From contig JAISUO010000047.1 of NCBI GenBank assembly GCA_031272035.1, positions 1 through 62,068 on the forward strand: a DNA stretch of 62,068 bases, in the 5' to 3' direction. This document shows, one piece after another, positions 18,326 through 27,741 of the stretch. A model generated the notes under the pieces. The model did no database searches, had not been told where the DNA came from, and saw only the letters and a program-made list of their open reading frames with translations. Source of the stretch: Synergistaceae bacterium. GTDB lineage: Bacteria; Synergistota; Synergistia; Synergistales; Aminobacteriaceae. Position numbers and translations under genes: made by a program. How positions within the stretch are numbered: the first letter of the stretch is position 1; each line of letters starts with the position of its first letter.

Positions 18326-19198
18326 TCACTCACTCAGCAATTCACATAAACGTTTCCATCGATATTTTATCGTACTTTTCGTCACCGGAGGAGATAAAAC
18401 GTCCCCAAGTTCCGCCAGCGACGACTCGGGATATTCCAGTCGGGCCTCCACAAGAGACCTCAGAGGGCCCGGCAGCGTTTCAATCCGTCCTTCCCTCTTC
18501 AGCTTTCGGGCCAGCTCCAGCTGCTCCTCGGCCACTTTCAGGGTTTTTCGAATATTGGCCGTGTCGCAGTTGCGCATACGATTGGCGCGGTTGCGCACCG
18601 ACCGCAGAACCGCCCTGTCCTCTATGGAAAGCGACACTCCCGAAAGGCCGATTTTACTCAGAAAAGTCACAATTTCCTCCTGATCCCGCAAAATCGCCTC
18701 CCAGGCGCTGTGTACCGCGCGCTCGCTCCAGAGGATACGGGCCCTTTGCAGAATTTTCCCCACGCGGGAAAAGACGTCTTTTTCCTTCAGGCGAAGGGCG
18801 AGATAATAACCGGATTTCGGAAAATAAAGAGAACCGCAGCTCCCCCACAGGCCCCGCATCCAGTCCCAGTTCCTCTGAGGCGCGAAACGCGTCACCTCTT
18901 CGTAAACGTCTTCAGGCAGGGCAAGCCGCACGGGCCCCTTCGTCGTTTTGGAGACGAGGGTCCGTCCGCTCAGGTCCAAAACCCGCTCCCACCCTGAAAG
19001 CCTCCAGATTTTCAGGAGACGCCGCAAAACCCACAGGCGGGAACTGCTGAGAAATATCTCGTCCGGAGCGTTCTTCCGGGTTCTGACGCCCGCCCGCAGT
19101 CCCGTCACGATGCCCGCCGCCTCCGACGTGGCTCTCTCTTCGGAAGAAAGCGGAAATGACGCCCATTCGTCCCAAAGGTCTTCCTCCGGAGAGTGCAT
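18326..19198 (-). CDS. whiA: WhiA-family DNA-binding protein
   Basis: A 290-residue protein with the two WhiA parts: an N-terminal LAGLIDADG-like fold without nuclease residues (roughly 1-190, including RGLWGSCGSLYFPKSGYYL) and a C-terminal helix-turn-helix region containing NRANRMRNCDTANIRKT and, at the end, LAELGDVLSPPVTKSTIKYRWKRL. WhiA controls cell division or chromosome segregation in Gram-positive bacteria. It is the third member of the conserved rapZ-yvcK-whiA trio here, starting three bases after the yvcK stop. Confidence 0.93.
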   Translation of the reverse strand: MHSPEEDLWDEWASFPLSSEERATSEAAGIVTGLRAGVRTRKNAPDEIFLSSSRLWVLRRLLKIWRLSGWERVLDLSGRTLVSKTTKGPVRLALPEDVYEEVTRFAPQRNWDWMRGLWGSCGSLYFPKSGYYLALRLKEKDVFSRVGKILQRARILWSERAVHSAWEAILRDQEEIVTFLSKIGLSGVSLSIEDRAVLRSVRNRANRMRNCDTANIRKTLKVAEEQLELARKLKREGRIETLPGPLRSLVEARLEYPESSLAELGDVLSPPVTKSTIKYRWKRLCELLSE

Positions 19199-19200
19199 GG

Positions 19201-20310
19201 CTATGGGTTTCGCTCCGGCTCACGGCAGAGACGCAGAAGGATTCCCGCCAGCTTGAAGGAATCGTGCCTCACGAGTTTCATGTCGAGGACCTGCACCATG
19301 GGAACTTCGATGATCCTGCACTGAAGCGCCTCAATTTTTTTGCGCTGATGGCGGTCCAGATAGAGGGGTCTGGCGTTTTCCTGCCGATAACCCGCCGCCA
19401 GTTCATCCGGAATCGGAGCGTTGTTGACGACGATATACTCCGGAACCTGACCCAACGCGGCAGAAACCCACTCCAGGTGATTCAGAATGTTCATCCCCTC
19501 CGTTTCCTCCGGCTGGGTCATGAGGTTGCAGATGTACACCTTCGGCACGGGGGACTCCCGAAGTTTCTCCGCAAACTCCGGAAGCAGAAGGTTGGGAATG
19601 ACGCTGGTGAAGAGGCTGCCCGGCCCCAGGGCGATGATGTGGGCATCGTCAATGGAGTGAAGCACCTCCTCCAGAGGCCGCGCGCCCTCCGGTTCCAGCC
19701 AGATTTCCTTCAGGCTGTGGCCGTACTTCGAGATCTCCAGTTCTCCCCGCACTTTCCGGCCGTCCAGGGTGAGCCCCACCAGAGAGATCGCCTCCGTGGT
19801 CACGGGCAGAACCTTGCCCCGAATGGCCAGCAGGTCGTTCATCTGTTCGACGGCGATCCGAAAATCCCCGCACAGTTCTGAAACCGCCAGAAGAAGCAAA
19901 TTTCCCAGGCTGTGGCCGGCCAGTTCTCCGTGGTCGAAGCGAAAATCCAGCACCCGCCTCAGAGCGTTGTCGTTTTCGGCCAGAGCGACCATGCAGTTGC
20001 GCACGTCCCCCGGCGGCAGCACGCCCCATTCCATTCTGAGCCGCCCCGAGCTTCCTCCCTCGTCCGTCACCGCCACCACCGCCGTAATGTTGCGGGTAAA
20101 GCCCTTGATTCCTCTCAGCAGCGTGGAAAGTCCCGTGCCTCCCCCAACCGCCACGATACAGGGTCCGGTGGCCAGCCGGTAGCTCATGGCCCCTCTGAAG
20201 GGATCGTTTCCTTCCTTATTACGTGTTCTCCTCAGTCCTCGAACGTCGAAAACGACAATAATAAAAAAAGCGGTAAAAATACCGACGATAAACCCCGTGG
20301 TCCAATCCAT
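19201..20310 (-). CDS. yvcK: YvcK/CofD-like protein (gluconeogenesis factor family)
   Basis: A 369-residue member of the YvcK family, which binds UDP-sugars and influences carbon metabolism and cell shape. Residues about 50-75 carry VAVGGGTGLSTLLRG, followed by VVAVTDEGGSSGRLR and PPGDVRNCMVAL; the HIIALGPGSLFTSVIPNLL segment is near the middle. An N-terminal hydrophobic segment (about residues 6-22) suggests membrane attachment, a variant seen in part of the family. It starts one base after the rapZ stop and precedes whiA, the order found in Bacillus. Confidence 0.93.
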   Translation of the reverse strand: MDWTTGFIVGIFTAFFIIVVFDVRGLRRTRNKEGNDPFRGAMSYRLATGPCIVAVGGGTGLSTLLRGIKGFTRNITAVVAVTDEGGSSGRLRMEWGVLPPGDVRNCMVALAENDNALRRVLDFRFDHGELAGHSLGNLLLLAVSELCGDFRIAVEQMNDLLAIRGKVLPVTTEAISLVGLTLDGRKVRGELEISKYGHSLKEIWLEPEGARPLEEVLHSIDDAHIIALGPGSLFTSVIPNLLLPEFAEKLRESPVPKVYICNLMTQPEETEGMNILNHLEWVSAALGQVPEYIVVNNAPIPDELAAGYRQENARPLYLDRHQRKKIEALQCRIIEVPMVQVLDMKLVRHDSFKLAGILLRLCREPERNP

Positions 20311-20311
20311 T

Positions 20312-21208
20312 TCAGAATACCTGCAGTTTCGAAAGGTCTCTGTGGTTCACGCTGATTCCTCCGGGAATATCCCTGTAATGCTCGAAAAGCCACTCCACGA
20401 CGGCCACCGATCGATGCCGCCCTCCCGTGCATCCCATGGCCACGTGGAGCAGGGACTTGCCCGTATTGAGGTAACGGGGAATGACGAAATCGAGAAATTG
20501 CGTGCAGGAGGTCAAAAATTCTCCAGTTTCCGAAAAAGATTTCAGATACTCCCGAACGGCCTCGTCCATGCCCGAAAGGAGCTTCAGTTCCGCCACGTAA
20601 AACGGATTGGGAAGGAAACGCACGTCGAACACGTAATTGCTGTCCTGAGGAACCCCGTGCTTGAACCCAAAAGAGGAGAGCATCAGAGAAACGCTGCCCT
20701 GTCTGCGTCCGAACTCGCCGATGAGATATTTGCGGTACTGCTGGGGATCCATGAGCGAGGTGTCCAGCACCAGGTCCGCCTTTTCCAGAACCGGCGCCAG
20801 TAAAAGGCGTTCCCTGCGTATGCCCTCCTGAACCGACAGGTTCTCTCCCAGAGGGTGACGGCGTCGGGTCTGCTCGAAACGGCTGAGCAAAGCCTCCTCC
20901 GAGGCGGTCAGAAAAAGAACCGTCACATTGGAGGTGATCTCCTTCATCAGCGCCACGGCCTTCGTAAAATCATCCGGAAGCCGGTCGCTTCGCACGTCGA
21001 TTGTGACGGCGATGCCCATTTCCGTGGCCGCCCTGTGGTCCGATAAAAGATGAAAAAGCTGAGGCAGAAGCAGGGGGGGAATGTTGTCTATGGCAAAAAA
21101 ACCCTCATCTTCCAAAACCTTGAGCGTCGTGGTTTTTCCAGCCCCGGACATCCCCGTGACGATAATGCACTGCCGGACGCCTTCTTTTGTTTTTTCCATT
21201 TTATACAT
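20312..21208 (-). CDS. rapZ: RapZ/YvcJ-family nucleotide-binding protein
   Basis: A 298-residue protein with Walker A GMSGAGKTTTL near the N-terminus and the conserved C-terminal domain containing SFGFKHGVPQDSNYVFDVRFLPNPFYV and GCTGGRHRSVAVVEWL. In Enterobacteria the family controls glucosamine-6-phosphate synthase through small RNAs; in Gram-positives the paralogue YvcJ is a GTPase with less clear function. I chose the ATG at 21208; another ATG three codons later (21199) and one at 21262 are possible because the ribosome sites are weak. It heads the rapZ-yvcK-whiA group. Confidence 0.93.
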   Translation of the reverse strand: MYKMEKTKEGVRQCIIVTGMSGAGKTTTLKVLEDEGFFAIDNIPPLLLPQLFHLLSDHRAATEMGIAVTIDVRSDRLPDDFTKAVALMKEITSNVTVLFLTASEEALLSRFEQTRRRHPLGENLSVQEGIRRERLLLAPVLEKADLVLDTSLMDPQQYRKYLIGEFGRRQGSVSLMLSSFGFKHGVPQDSNYVFDVRFLPNPFYVAELKLLSGMDEAVREYLKSFSETGEFLTSCTQFLDFVIPRYLNTGKSLLHVAMGCTGGRHRSVAVVEWLFEHYRDIPGGISVNHRDLSKLQVF

Positions 21209-21505
21209 CGCCCAAACTTTCTTTTTAATACTTTTAAATACTTTATTAATAATTTTATTCATAATTCAATAATTTCTTCATAATTCTAACTCAAACCGCG
21301 CGGTGAAAGCGCCATGAGAATCACCGGGCCGCGATAATTGTATACCTTCCAGGAAAAATCCCCGAGACGAACGGGAAACAAAGGAAAGAGTTCCGCGAAA
21401 ATCCGCGCAAAAAAAAAGTTTTTCGCGAGAAGGGCGTTTTTCTTCATATTTTCTCCCCTTTTTTTTTCTATCATGTAAGACAGACATATTTCTGGGGGTG
21501 TTTGC

Positions 21506-22198
21506 ATGAAAATACTGATCGTGGAAGATGAACCCGCCATCGCTGACGTGATCGGGGCCTACGCCACCCGCGAAGGGTATCAGACCCGATGGGCCGCGGA
21601 TGGCGAACAAGCCCTCGAATTCTGGGCCCGGGAACCCTTCGACCTGGTGCTGTTGGACCTCATGCTTCCAAAACTTTCCGGCGAGGAGGTCTGCCGGAAC
21701 ATCCGTTCCGCCTCCGCCGTCCCCATCATCATGCTGACGGCCCGGGGGAGTGAAAACGACGTCATTGCCGGTCTCGACGCCGGCGCCGACGATTACGTGG
21801 TCAAACCTTTCAGCCCCCGAATCCTCATGGCCCGCATCCGGGCCAACCTCCGCAAAAACGGCGAAACTCAGGGAGATTTGAAAAATATTATAAAGATAGG
21901 TTCCCGAATCGAGGTGGACCCCAACCGTGTGGAGATCCGTAAAGACGGACGCCCTGTATCGGCCACCCGCAACGAATTTCTGATTTTCTCCACACTCGCC
22001 ACGCCTCCCATCCGAACCTGGTCCCGGGACGACATTATCCGCGTCGCTCTGGGAGACGAGTACGACGGGTTCGACCGCACCGTGGACACCTATATCAAAA
22101 ACCTCCGCAAAAAACTTGCCGAACCGGGCTGTGAAAACGGGTGGATACAGACCGTTCACGGATTTGGTTATAAAATCGACGACACCCGACCGGAATGA
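21506..22198 (+). CDS. OmpR/PhoB-family response regulator
   Basis: A 230-residue two-component regulator: receiver domain (1-115) with acidic pair ED at 7-8, phospho-acceptor D51 (LVLLDLMLPKLSG), Thr at LTARG and Lys in VVKPF; then a winged-helix DNA-binding domain (about 130-225) with the recognition region TVDTYIKNLRKKL and VHGFGYKI. Its stop overlaps the start of the sensor kinase gene (ATGA), so the pair is translationally coupled. The signal is unknown. The 297-base divergent region upstream holds its promoter but I found no strong -35/-10 match. Confidence 0.93.
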   Translation: MKILIVEDEPAIADVIGAYATREGYQTRWAADGEQALEFWAREPFDLVLLDLMLPKLSGEEVCRNIRSASAVPIIMLTARGSENDVIAGLDAGADDYVVKPFSPRILMARIRANLRKNGETQGDLKNIIKIGSRIEVDPNRVEIRKDGRPVSATRNEFLIFSTLATPPIRTWSRDDIIRVALGDEYDGFDRTVDTYIKNLRKKLAEPGCENGWIQTVHGFGYKIDDTRPE

Positions 22199-23613
22199 AC
22201 ATGAAAATCAAACATTCCCTGCGAGCCCACCTGCTGCTGCTCTACGTTTTACTGGCCCTGCTCTCGGGCATTCTCGTCCCCATGGCCAGTATATACATTA
22301 CCCTGGAGGAATTCAGGGGATATTTACAGGAACGGAAGAAATACGATATCCGAGAGATCGCCGGTTCCCTGATTTCTCTTTATCAGGAGGAAAATTTCTG
22401 GGACCCCACCCGGGTTCGGGACGTCCTGCGTCAGGCCTCCAGAATGCCCATGATGAGCCTGGCCCTCTACAATGCGGACCGACGTCGGGTGTTCCCGGCA
22501 AATCCCGGCGAGGGAGGGCCTCCTCCCATTCTGCCCCCGGAGCCGGAGCACCGCGAAAGAGAGGGCTCGAAAGCGGGTCCGGGTGAAAGAACGCTCCGGA
22601 GCGGCTTCAACAGGATTCCCCTCGAACACGAGGGAAAGCCCATTGGAACGCTGATCGTCGCCCTGCCCCCGATGCCCGGAAAAGGCGAGATGCTGTTCGT
22701 GAAACGCCTCGGAATCTACGCCATAGAAGGGGCTGCACTTATGGTGGCCCTGGCCTGCGCTCTGGGATTTTTCGTGGCGGGAGATCTCAGCCGTCCCGTG
22801 CTTCGAGCCGCGGAGCAGGCGCAGCGCATCAGCCGGGGGAACTACGACGCGCCTCCGGAAAAACCCAGCGGCATCCTGGAGATGGACGCGCTTTCTGAAA
22901 GTGTGAAGGAGCTGGGGCGCGCGCTGGACGGACAGGAAAAACTGCGTCAGCGTCTCATGGTCGACATCGCCCATGAACTGAGAACCCCTCTGACGGTCAT
23001 CAAATCCCAGCTCGAAGCTCTGGCAGACGGCGTATGGGACGCATCTCCGGAGCGGCTGGGGCTCTGCGTGACGGAAATTGACCGCCTGAGCGAGCTGATC
23101 GCGGAGGTGGAGCGGCTGTCGAACCTTGAGGGAGAAACCCTCTCCCTTCAAATGGAAGAACGGAACCTGGGGGATTTTCTGTGGAAAATACTGGACTCCT
23201 TCGAACAGCTTTTTGCCCGGTCCGGAATCACGCTGATCCGAAAATTTCCGGAAAAAAAGCAAATTATGGTGAATATCGACTCCGGACGTTTTCGTCACGT
23301 CATCGAGAATCTCCTGTCCAACGCCGTGCGTTACACAGAAAAGGGCGGGACGGTGACCCTGAGCCTCGACGCCTCGGAGGAAAACGCCAAAATCGACATC
23401 GAGGACTCCGGCATGGGAATCGAACCGAAGGACCTGCCTCACATTTTCGAACGGTTCTACCGCGCCGACGCATCCAGAACACGGGGGACCGGAGGCCGCG
23501 GCGTGGGGCTGTCCATTGCCCGGGCGGCGGTGGAAGCCCACGGCGGCTCCATTTCCGTCCGAAGCGAGCCCGGCAGGGGCAGCACCTTCACGGTCCTTCT
23601 GCCGCGAATCTGA
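22195..23613 (+). CDS. Membrane sensor histidine kinase
   Basis: A 472-residue kinase with two membrane segments (about 12-33 and 175-195) flanking a roughly 140-residue periplasmic sensor that has a Pro-rich stretch (GGPPPILPPEPEHRERE). HAMP follows (about 195-245), then HisKA with the phospho-acceptor H260 in IAHELRTPLTV, and the HATPase with N-box IENLLSNAVRY, G-box EDSGMGIEPKDL and G2 GGRGVGLSIARAAV. It is the partner of the OmpR-type regulator directly upstream, with which it overlaps by four bases. Confidence 0.94.
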   Translation: MNMKIKHSLRAHLLLLYVLLALLSGILVPMASIYITLEEFRGYLQERKKYDIREIAGSLISLYQEENFWDPTRVRDVLRQASRMPMMSLALYNADRRRVFPANPGEGGPPPILPPEPEHREREGSKAGPGERTLRSGFNRIPLEHEGKPIGTLIVALPPMPGKGEMLFVKRLGIYAIEGAALMVALACALGFFVAGDLSRPVLRAAEQAQRISRGNYDAPPEKPSGILEMDALSESVKELGRALDGQEKLRQRLMVDIAHELRTPLTVIKSQLEALADGVWDASPERLGLCVTEIDRLSELIAEVERLSNLEGETLSLQMEERNLGDFLWKILDSFEQLFARSGITLIRKFPEKKQIMVNIDSGRFRHVIENLLSNAVRYTEKGGTVTLSLDASEENAKIDIEDSGMGIEPKDLPHIFERFYRADASRTRGTGGRGVGLSIARAAVEAHGGSISVRSEPGRGSTFTVLLPRI

Positions 23614-23678
23614 AAAAATGACGGCTCATGTGACGTTGTGTCCCGCGGTAAAATGACGGACAATAGGCGGGATATAAA

Positions 23679-24197
23679 ATGAGGAGTGTGACCCCCATGG
23701 GATCGAACGGTTCTGCCGGTTTTACATCAAAAAGACTGACATGGAAAGGATTTTCCAAAGCTTTGCTTTTTATCTGGGGAATGGCGGGAGGCGTCGCCGC
23801 GGGTCATCTTTTTTACCTTGAACGTTACCCGGCCGGACTGGCGATGTTCGCCCTGACCGCTCTTTTCCTGTATTTCGCCGTCGGGGAGCCCCGTCGGCCC
23901 CGGAGAGACGACGCCGGGGACAACGTCGTCTCCGGCGGAAAGGGAGACCGGGAAAGCACCCTGAGAGAACTGGCCCTTCTGGTTTCTGAAAATGCCGTAA
24001 CCGCCGCGAAGAACATCGGACGCACCCTTCCCTGCACTCCCACCGAGCTCTCAAAACTGGAGGATCGGCTGGTGGCCATTTTGGACGAACTGGACGTTCC
24101 CGCCGAGGGCAAAAACGCAATCGTCGAGGAAATCGAAAAACTTCGCACGCGAACCCGTCAACTCGAAGGCCGGCGCGCTCTGAGCGGCAGATTTTAG
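23679..24197 (+). CDS. Small membrane protein of unknown function
   Basis: A 172-residue protein with two adjacent membrane segments (about 28-48 and 52-67, FIWGMAGGVAAGHLFYLERYPAGLAMFALTALFLYFAVG) followed by a charged cytoplasmic helix region ending in EEIEKLRTRTRQLEGRR, which looks like a coiled coil. I do not recognise a family. It sits 65 bases downstream of the kinase gene on the same strand and ends at a strong terminator, so it may belong to that operon. A closely following in-frame ATG at 23697 is an alternative start. Confidence 0.65.
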   Translation: MRSVTPMGSNGSAGFTSKRLTWKGFSKALLFIWGMAGGVAAGHLFYLERYPAGLAMFALTALFLYFAVGEPRRPRRDDAGDNVVSGGKGDRESTLRELALLVSENAVTAAKNIGRTLPCTPTELSKLEDRLVAILDELDVPAEGKNAIVEEIEKLRTRTRQLEGRRALSGRF

Positions 24198-24215
24198 AGC
24201 CGGCGGCTCTTTTTT
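24196..24215 (+). terminator. Rho-independent terminator after the two-component operon
   Basis: AGAGCC (24196-24201) and GGCTCT (24205-24210) form a 6-bp GC-rich stem with a 3-base loop, followed by a run of T. It begins within the stop codon of the preceding gene. Confidence 0.75.
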
Positions 24216-24404
24216 GCCTCAATCCGATCAGCGTCCGGAAGTTTCAGGCGCCGGTTTCCGGATGAGATTTCGGATGAAATTGTGGTTGTACAGGCTTTCA
24301 TATTTTCCCCGGAACATGATACACTTGAGTCATCGCAGAACAATAAAAACAAAATAGATATTTAAAACATTTTCTTACAAAAAACTGAGGAAAGTGGATG
24401 AGTG

Positions 24405-25463
24405 ATGGAGCGTATATTGGTTGTAGACGATAATTTGACGGTTCTGAAACAAATTGGCGTACAGCTCGCGGGAACCTACGACGTTCTTCTCGCGCGGTCG
24501 GGAGAGCTGGCTCTCCAGATATGTGCGCAGGAAAGTCCCGATCTCATTCTGCTTGACGTTGAAATGCCGGATATGGACGGGTTCGAAACCATCGCGGAAC
24601 TCCAGAGAACGCCGCCGCTGAACCAGATCCCCGTCATTTTTCTGACGAGTCGCAACGACGTGGCCACCGAGGTCAGGGCCCTCGAATCAGGGGCCATGGA
24701 TTTCATAGTCAAGCCGGCCCACCGAGACATCCTCCTGCACAGAATCGACCTTCACCTCCGATGTTCCACCTATCAGCACCATCTGGAGCAGATCGTGAGA
24801 GAACTGGAAGACAACGTGGTCATCTCTTTTGCGGAACTGATCGAATATAAGGACGAAAAAATGGGCGGGCATGTTCTGCGGACCAGCAAATACGTGGAAC
24901 TGCTGGGACGCGCCCTGATGCGGGACGGAAAATACTCCGACGCCTTCAGCGAAAAAGATCTGAACCTCATGATCCGGGCCGCCCCCTTTCATGACATCGG
25001 CAAGATAGGCGTAAGCGACGTCTTTCTGCTGAAACGGGGATCCCTGACCCCCGAAGAATACGACGAGGTCAAAAAACACACGGTTATCGGCGCCCAGGTT
25101 CTGAAGTCCATTCACGATCGAACCCCCACCCAGGACTATCTCAAATACGCTCAGCTGTTCGCGGAAGGCCACCATGAGCGATACGACGGAAAAGGCTATC
25201 CCTACGGACTCGAAGGCGAAGATATTCCCCTGTGCTGCAGGCTCATAGCCGTGGCGAACGTGTACGACGCCTGCATAACGCCCCGTATTTACCGGCCCGC
25301 TCTGACCCACGAAGAAGCGCGGCAGGTCATCCTGGCCGGAAAAGGCACGGAGTTTGACCCTTACATTGTGGACGTTTTTGAATCTCTGTACGATGATTTT
25401 TCGAAACTGCACGCGAGATCAAGGCTGCTGGGGAAAAGGTTCGGAGGCGACCCGGGGCTGTGA
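24405..25463 (+). CDS. Response regulator with HD-GYP domain, possibly degenerate
   Basis: A 352-residue protein: receiver domain (1-120) with phospho-acceptor D51 (LLDVEMPDMDGFE), then an HD-GYP domain (about 135-345) that in active members hydrolyses cyclic di-GMP. HD is at 196-197 (FHDIGKIGVSD), HHERYDGKGYPYG at 256-268 supplies the His pair and GYP. The downstream helix reads VANVYDAC where the tandem paralogue reads VADVYDAL, so the Asp expected among the metal ligands is Asn (residue 285), and the following segment is also divergent. It may be weak or purely regulatory. The ATG at 24405 is used; a GTG precedes it directly. It overlaps the next gene by four bases. Confidence 0.92.
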   Translation: MERILVVDDNLTVLKQIGVQLAGTYDVLLARSGELALQICAQESPDLILLDVEMPDMDGFETIAELQRTPPLNQIPVIFLTSRNDVATEVRALESGAMDFIVKPAHRDILLHRIDLHLRCSTYQHHLEQIVRELEDNVVISFAELIEYKDEKMGGHVLRTSKYVELLGRALMRDGKYSDAFSEKDLNLMIRAAPFHDIGKIGVSDVFLLKRGSLTPEEYDEVKKHTVIGAQVLKSIHDRTPTQDYLKYAQLFAEGHHERYDGKGYPYGLEGEDIPLCCRLIAVANVYDACITPRIYRPALTHEEARQVILAGKGTEFDPYIVDVFESLYDDFSKLHARSRLLGKRFGGDPGL

Positions 25464-26491
25464 AACGCATCCTCATCGTGGACGACAACATAACGAGTCT
25501 GCGGCAGGCTGCCGCTCAGCTTGCCGCGGATTATGAGGTTCTGCTGGCAAAGTCCGGCGCTCTCGCCCTGCAGATCTGCATCCAGGAGAAACCGGATTTG
25601 ATCCTGCTGGACGTCGAAATGCCGGACATGGACGGATTCGAAACCCTTGCCCGTCTGAGGCAAAATCCCTGGCTGGAGCATATTCCCGTCATCTTCCTCA
25701 CCTCCCGGGACGACGTCGAAACCGAGGTGCGAGGGCTCTCTCTGGGGGCGAGGGACTTCATTTCAAAGCCCGTGGAAAAAAGCATATTGCTCCACCGCCT
25801 CGGACTTCATCTGCGTTTTTCTGCCTGGCAGACCCGTCTGGAAAACTCCGTTATGGAAATGTCGGACGGCATCGCTTCTTCCTTCGCCGACCTGATTGAG
25901 TGCCGTGACGAAAGCACGGGAGGCCATGTCATGCGCACCAGCAGATACGTGGAAATCCTGGGGCGGGAAGTGATGAAATGCCGTCACTTTTCGGATGAAA
26001 TTTCCGCGGAGGAACTGAAGTCCGTTATTCGAGCCGCGCCCCTGCATGACATCGGCAAAATCGCAATCAGCGACCGCATTCTGCTCAAACCGGCACGGCT
26101 GAACGAGGTGGAATTCACCGCCATGAAGCGTCACACCATCATCGGGGCCGAAATTCTGAAGCACATGTACGAGCGGACCCCCGCTCAGCGATATTTGCAG
26201 TACGCAACCATGATCGCGGCCTCCCACCATGAGCGGTACGACGGAAAAGGCTATCCCCAGGGTCTCGAGGGGAACGATATTCCCCTGATCGGTCGTATTA
26301 TGGCGGTGGCGGACGTTTATGACGCTCTGGTGGACGACCGCGTCTACCGCAGCGCCATGAGCCCCAGCGAGGCCCGAAGCATTCTTCTGGAGGGCAGGGG
26401 CACTCAGTTCGATCCAATTCTCATCGACATTTTCGACGCCTGCAGCAAGGAATTCGAAAAAATGGTAACGGACAGGGGAATTTTTTCATGA
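25460..26491 (+). CDS. Response regulator with HD-GYP domain (c-di-GMP phosphodiesterase)
   Basis: A 343-residue protein with the same receiver plus HD-GYP layout as its upstream neighbour and colinear with it nearly throughout, so the two are a tandem duplication. D51 is the phospho-acceptor; HD is at 196-197, HHERYDGKGYP at 256-266, and the helix AVADVYDALVDDRVY has the standard Asp (285), so this copy looks catalytically complete. The start is GTG at 25460 overlapping the upstream TGA; its own stop overlaps the FIST gene. Phosphorylation could come from the hybrid kinase encoded at 27742. Confidence 0.94.
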   Translation: MKRILIVDDNITSLRQAAAQLAADYEVLLAKSGALALQICIQEKPDLILLDVEMPDMDGFETLARLRQNPWLEHIPVIFLTSRDDVETEVRGLSLGARDFISKPVEKSILLHRLGLHLRFSAWQTRLENSVMEMSDGIASSFADLIECRDESTGGHVMRTSRYVEILGREVMKCRHFSDEISAEELKSVIRAAPLHDIGKIAISDRILLKPARLNEVEFTAMKRHTIIGAEILKHMYERTPAQRYLQYATMIAASHHERYDGKGYPQGLEGNDIPLIGRIMAVADVYDALVDDRVYRSAMSPSEARSILLEGRGTQFDPILIDIFDACSKEFEKMVTDRGIFS

Positions 26492-27642
26492 TTAAGGTAT
26501 TGACCGCCTGCACGGAAGAACTGGACGACCTGACCTCCAGCGTCGAGCTTCTTCTGGAGCGGCTGGACCTGGAGCACAGCCTGCTGAAAAATTCCGTGGG
26601 GCTTTTGGCCTGCTGTGCGGACAGCGTGACGACAGGGCTTGTCAGTGCTCTTGCCGCGCGTCTGCCCTTTGACCTCGTGGGCGTCAACACCCTGGGCAGC
26701 GCCACCCCTGGGGGAGGCGGGCAGCTGGTTCTTTCCCTGGCGGTCCTGACCAGTGACGACGTTTCCTTTTCCGCCGGGCTCTCGGACTCTCTGGAGGGAG
26801 GATACGAAAAAGGGCTGCGGGACCTCTACGACAGAGTCGCCGGCCCTTTACCGGAAAAGGCCGCGCTGATGCTCTCCTTCGTTCCGGTACTCAAGGGGAA
26901 AGTCCCTCTGGATCTGCTGGTGAAACATTTGGACGCAATTTCGGGAAATATTCCGATATTCGGCATGCTTCCTTCCGATTTTACAGCTTTCTTCAGAAAA
27001 CCTCTCGTTATCTACAACGACCAGGTTCGGGAGGATTCCTTCGCCATGGTCCTTGTGTCGGGGAACATCAAACCCAGGTTCAGAGTCTCCTCAATTCCCG
27101 AAAACAAAATCATGAAGCGCAAGGCCATCGTCACCGCGTCCGAGGCCAACATTCTGAAAGAAGTCAACGGCATAGCCGTCATCGAATACATGAAGTCCCT
27201 GGGCCTCGTGAGAGAGGGCAAAATCTCGGGAACCCAAACCATTCCCCTGATCGTGGACTGCAACGACGGGACCCCCCCGGCCGTATACGCCATCTATGGA
27301 CAGACGCCGGAGGGATATGCCGTTCTGGGAGGCACGGCCCCGGTCAACTCCACCATTGGAATCGGGACCATCGACGCCGATGACGTTCTGGAGTCGGCGG
27401 AGAGGCTGGTGGAAACGACTCTGAACGAAAGGCGCGATTTTTTGCTGGTGGGGTCCTGCGTGGTCAGAAATTTCGCCCTGAAATGGAAAAACAGAGCGGA
27501 ACTCGATCTTTTTCGCTCCGGTCTGGGGGAGAATCCCTTCCTGTTCGCCTACACGGGAGGGGAAATCTGTCCGGTACGGGACTCCGACGGGCGTCTGGTG
27601 AATCGTTTTCACAACCTGGCTCTGACGACCTGCGCGTTTTGA
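26488..27642 (+). CDS. FIST domain sensory protein
   Basis: A 384-residue soluble protein with the FIST_N plus FIST_C arrangement, a predicted small-ligand (possibly amino acid) sensory module of signal transduction proteins. FIST_N covers about 30-215 (SVGLLACCADSV, FDLVGVNTLGSATPGGGG, VPIFGMLPSDF-like strand), and FIST_C about 225-370 (GIAVIEYMKSLGLV, GGTAPVNSTIGIGTID, FAYTGGEICPV). It starts with ATG overlapping the stop of the HD-GYP gene and precedes a hybrid kinase by 99 bases. Having no output domain of its own, it probably feeds the neighbouring kinase or regulators. Confidence 0.88.
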   Translation: MIKVLTACTEELDDLTSSVELLLERLDLEHSLLKNSVGLLACCADSVTTGLVSALAARLPFDLVGVNTLGSATPGGGGQLVLSLAVLTSDDVSFSAGLSDSLEGGYEKGLRDLYDRVAGPLPEKAALMLSFVPVLKGKVPLDLLVKHLDAISGNIPIFGMLPSDFTAFFRKPLVIYNDQVREDSFAMVLVSGNIKPRFRVSSIPENKIMKRKAIVTASEANILKEVNGIAVIEYMKSLGLVREGKISGTQTIPLIVDCNDGTPPAVYAIYGQTPEGYAVLGGTAPVNSTIGIGTIDADDVLESAERLVETTLNERRDFLLVGSCVVRNFALKWKNRAELDLFRSGLGENPFLFAYTGGEICPVRDSDGRLVNRFHNLALTTCAF

Positions 27643-27741
27643 AAACATCTCCAGATTTATATGACTTTGGAGTAAAATAACTCAAACGGAAGACACTGTC
27701 ACACAGTCAGAACGACGGCGGGACAGAAGGCGGCGAATTTT

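Noticed and set aside
21360-21425. Hairpin CGCGAAAA/TTTTCGCG upstream of the response regulator
   Set aside because: The loop is long (about 18 bases) and A-rich, pairing is mostly A/T, and its place in a divergent promoter region gives no terminator role.
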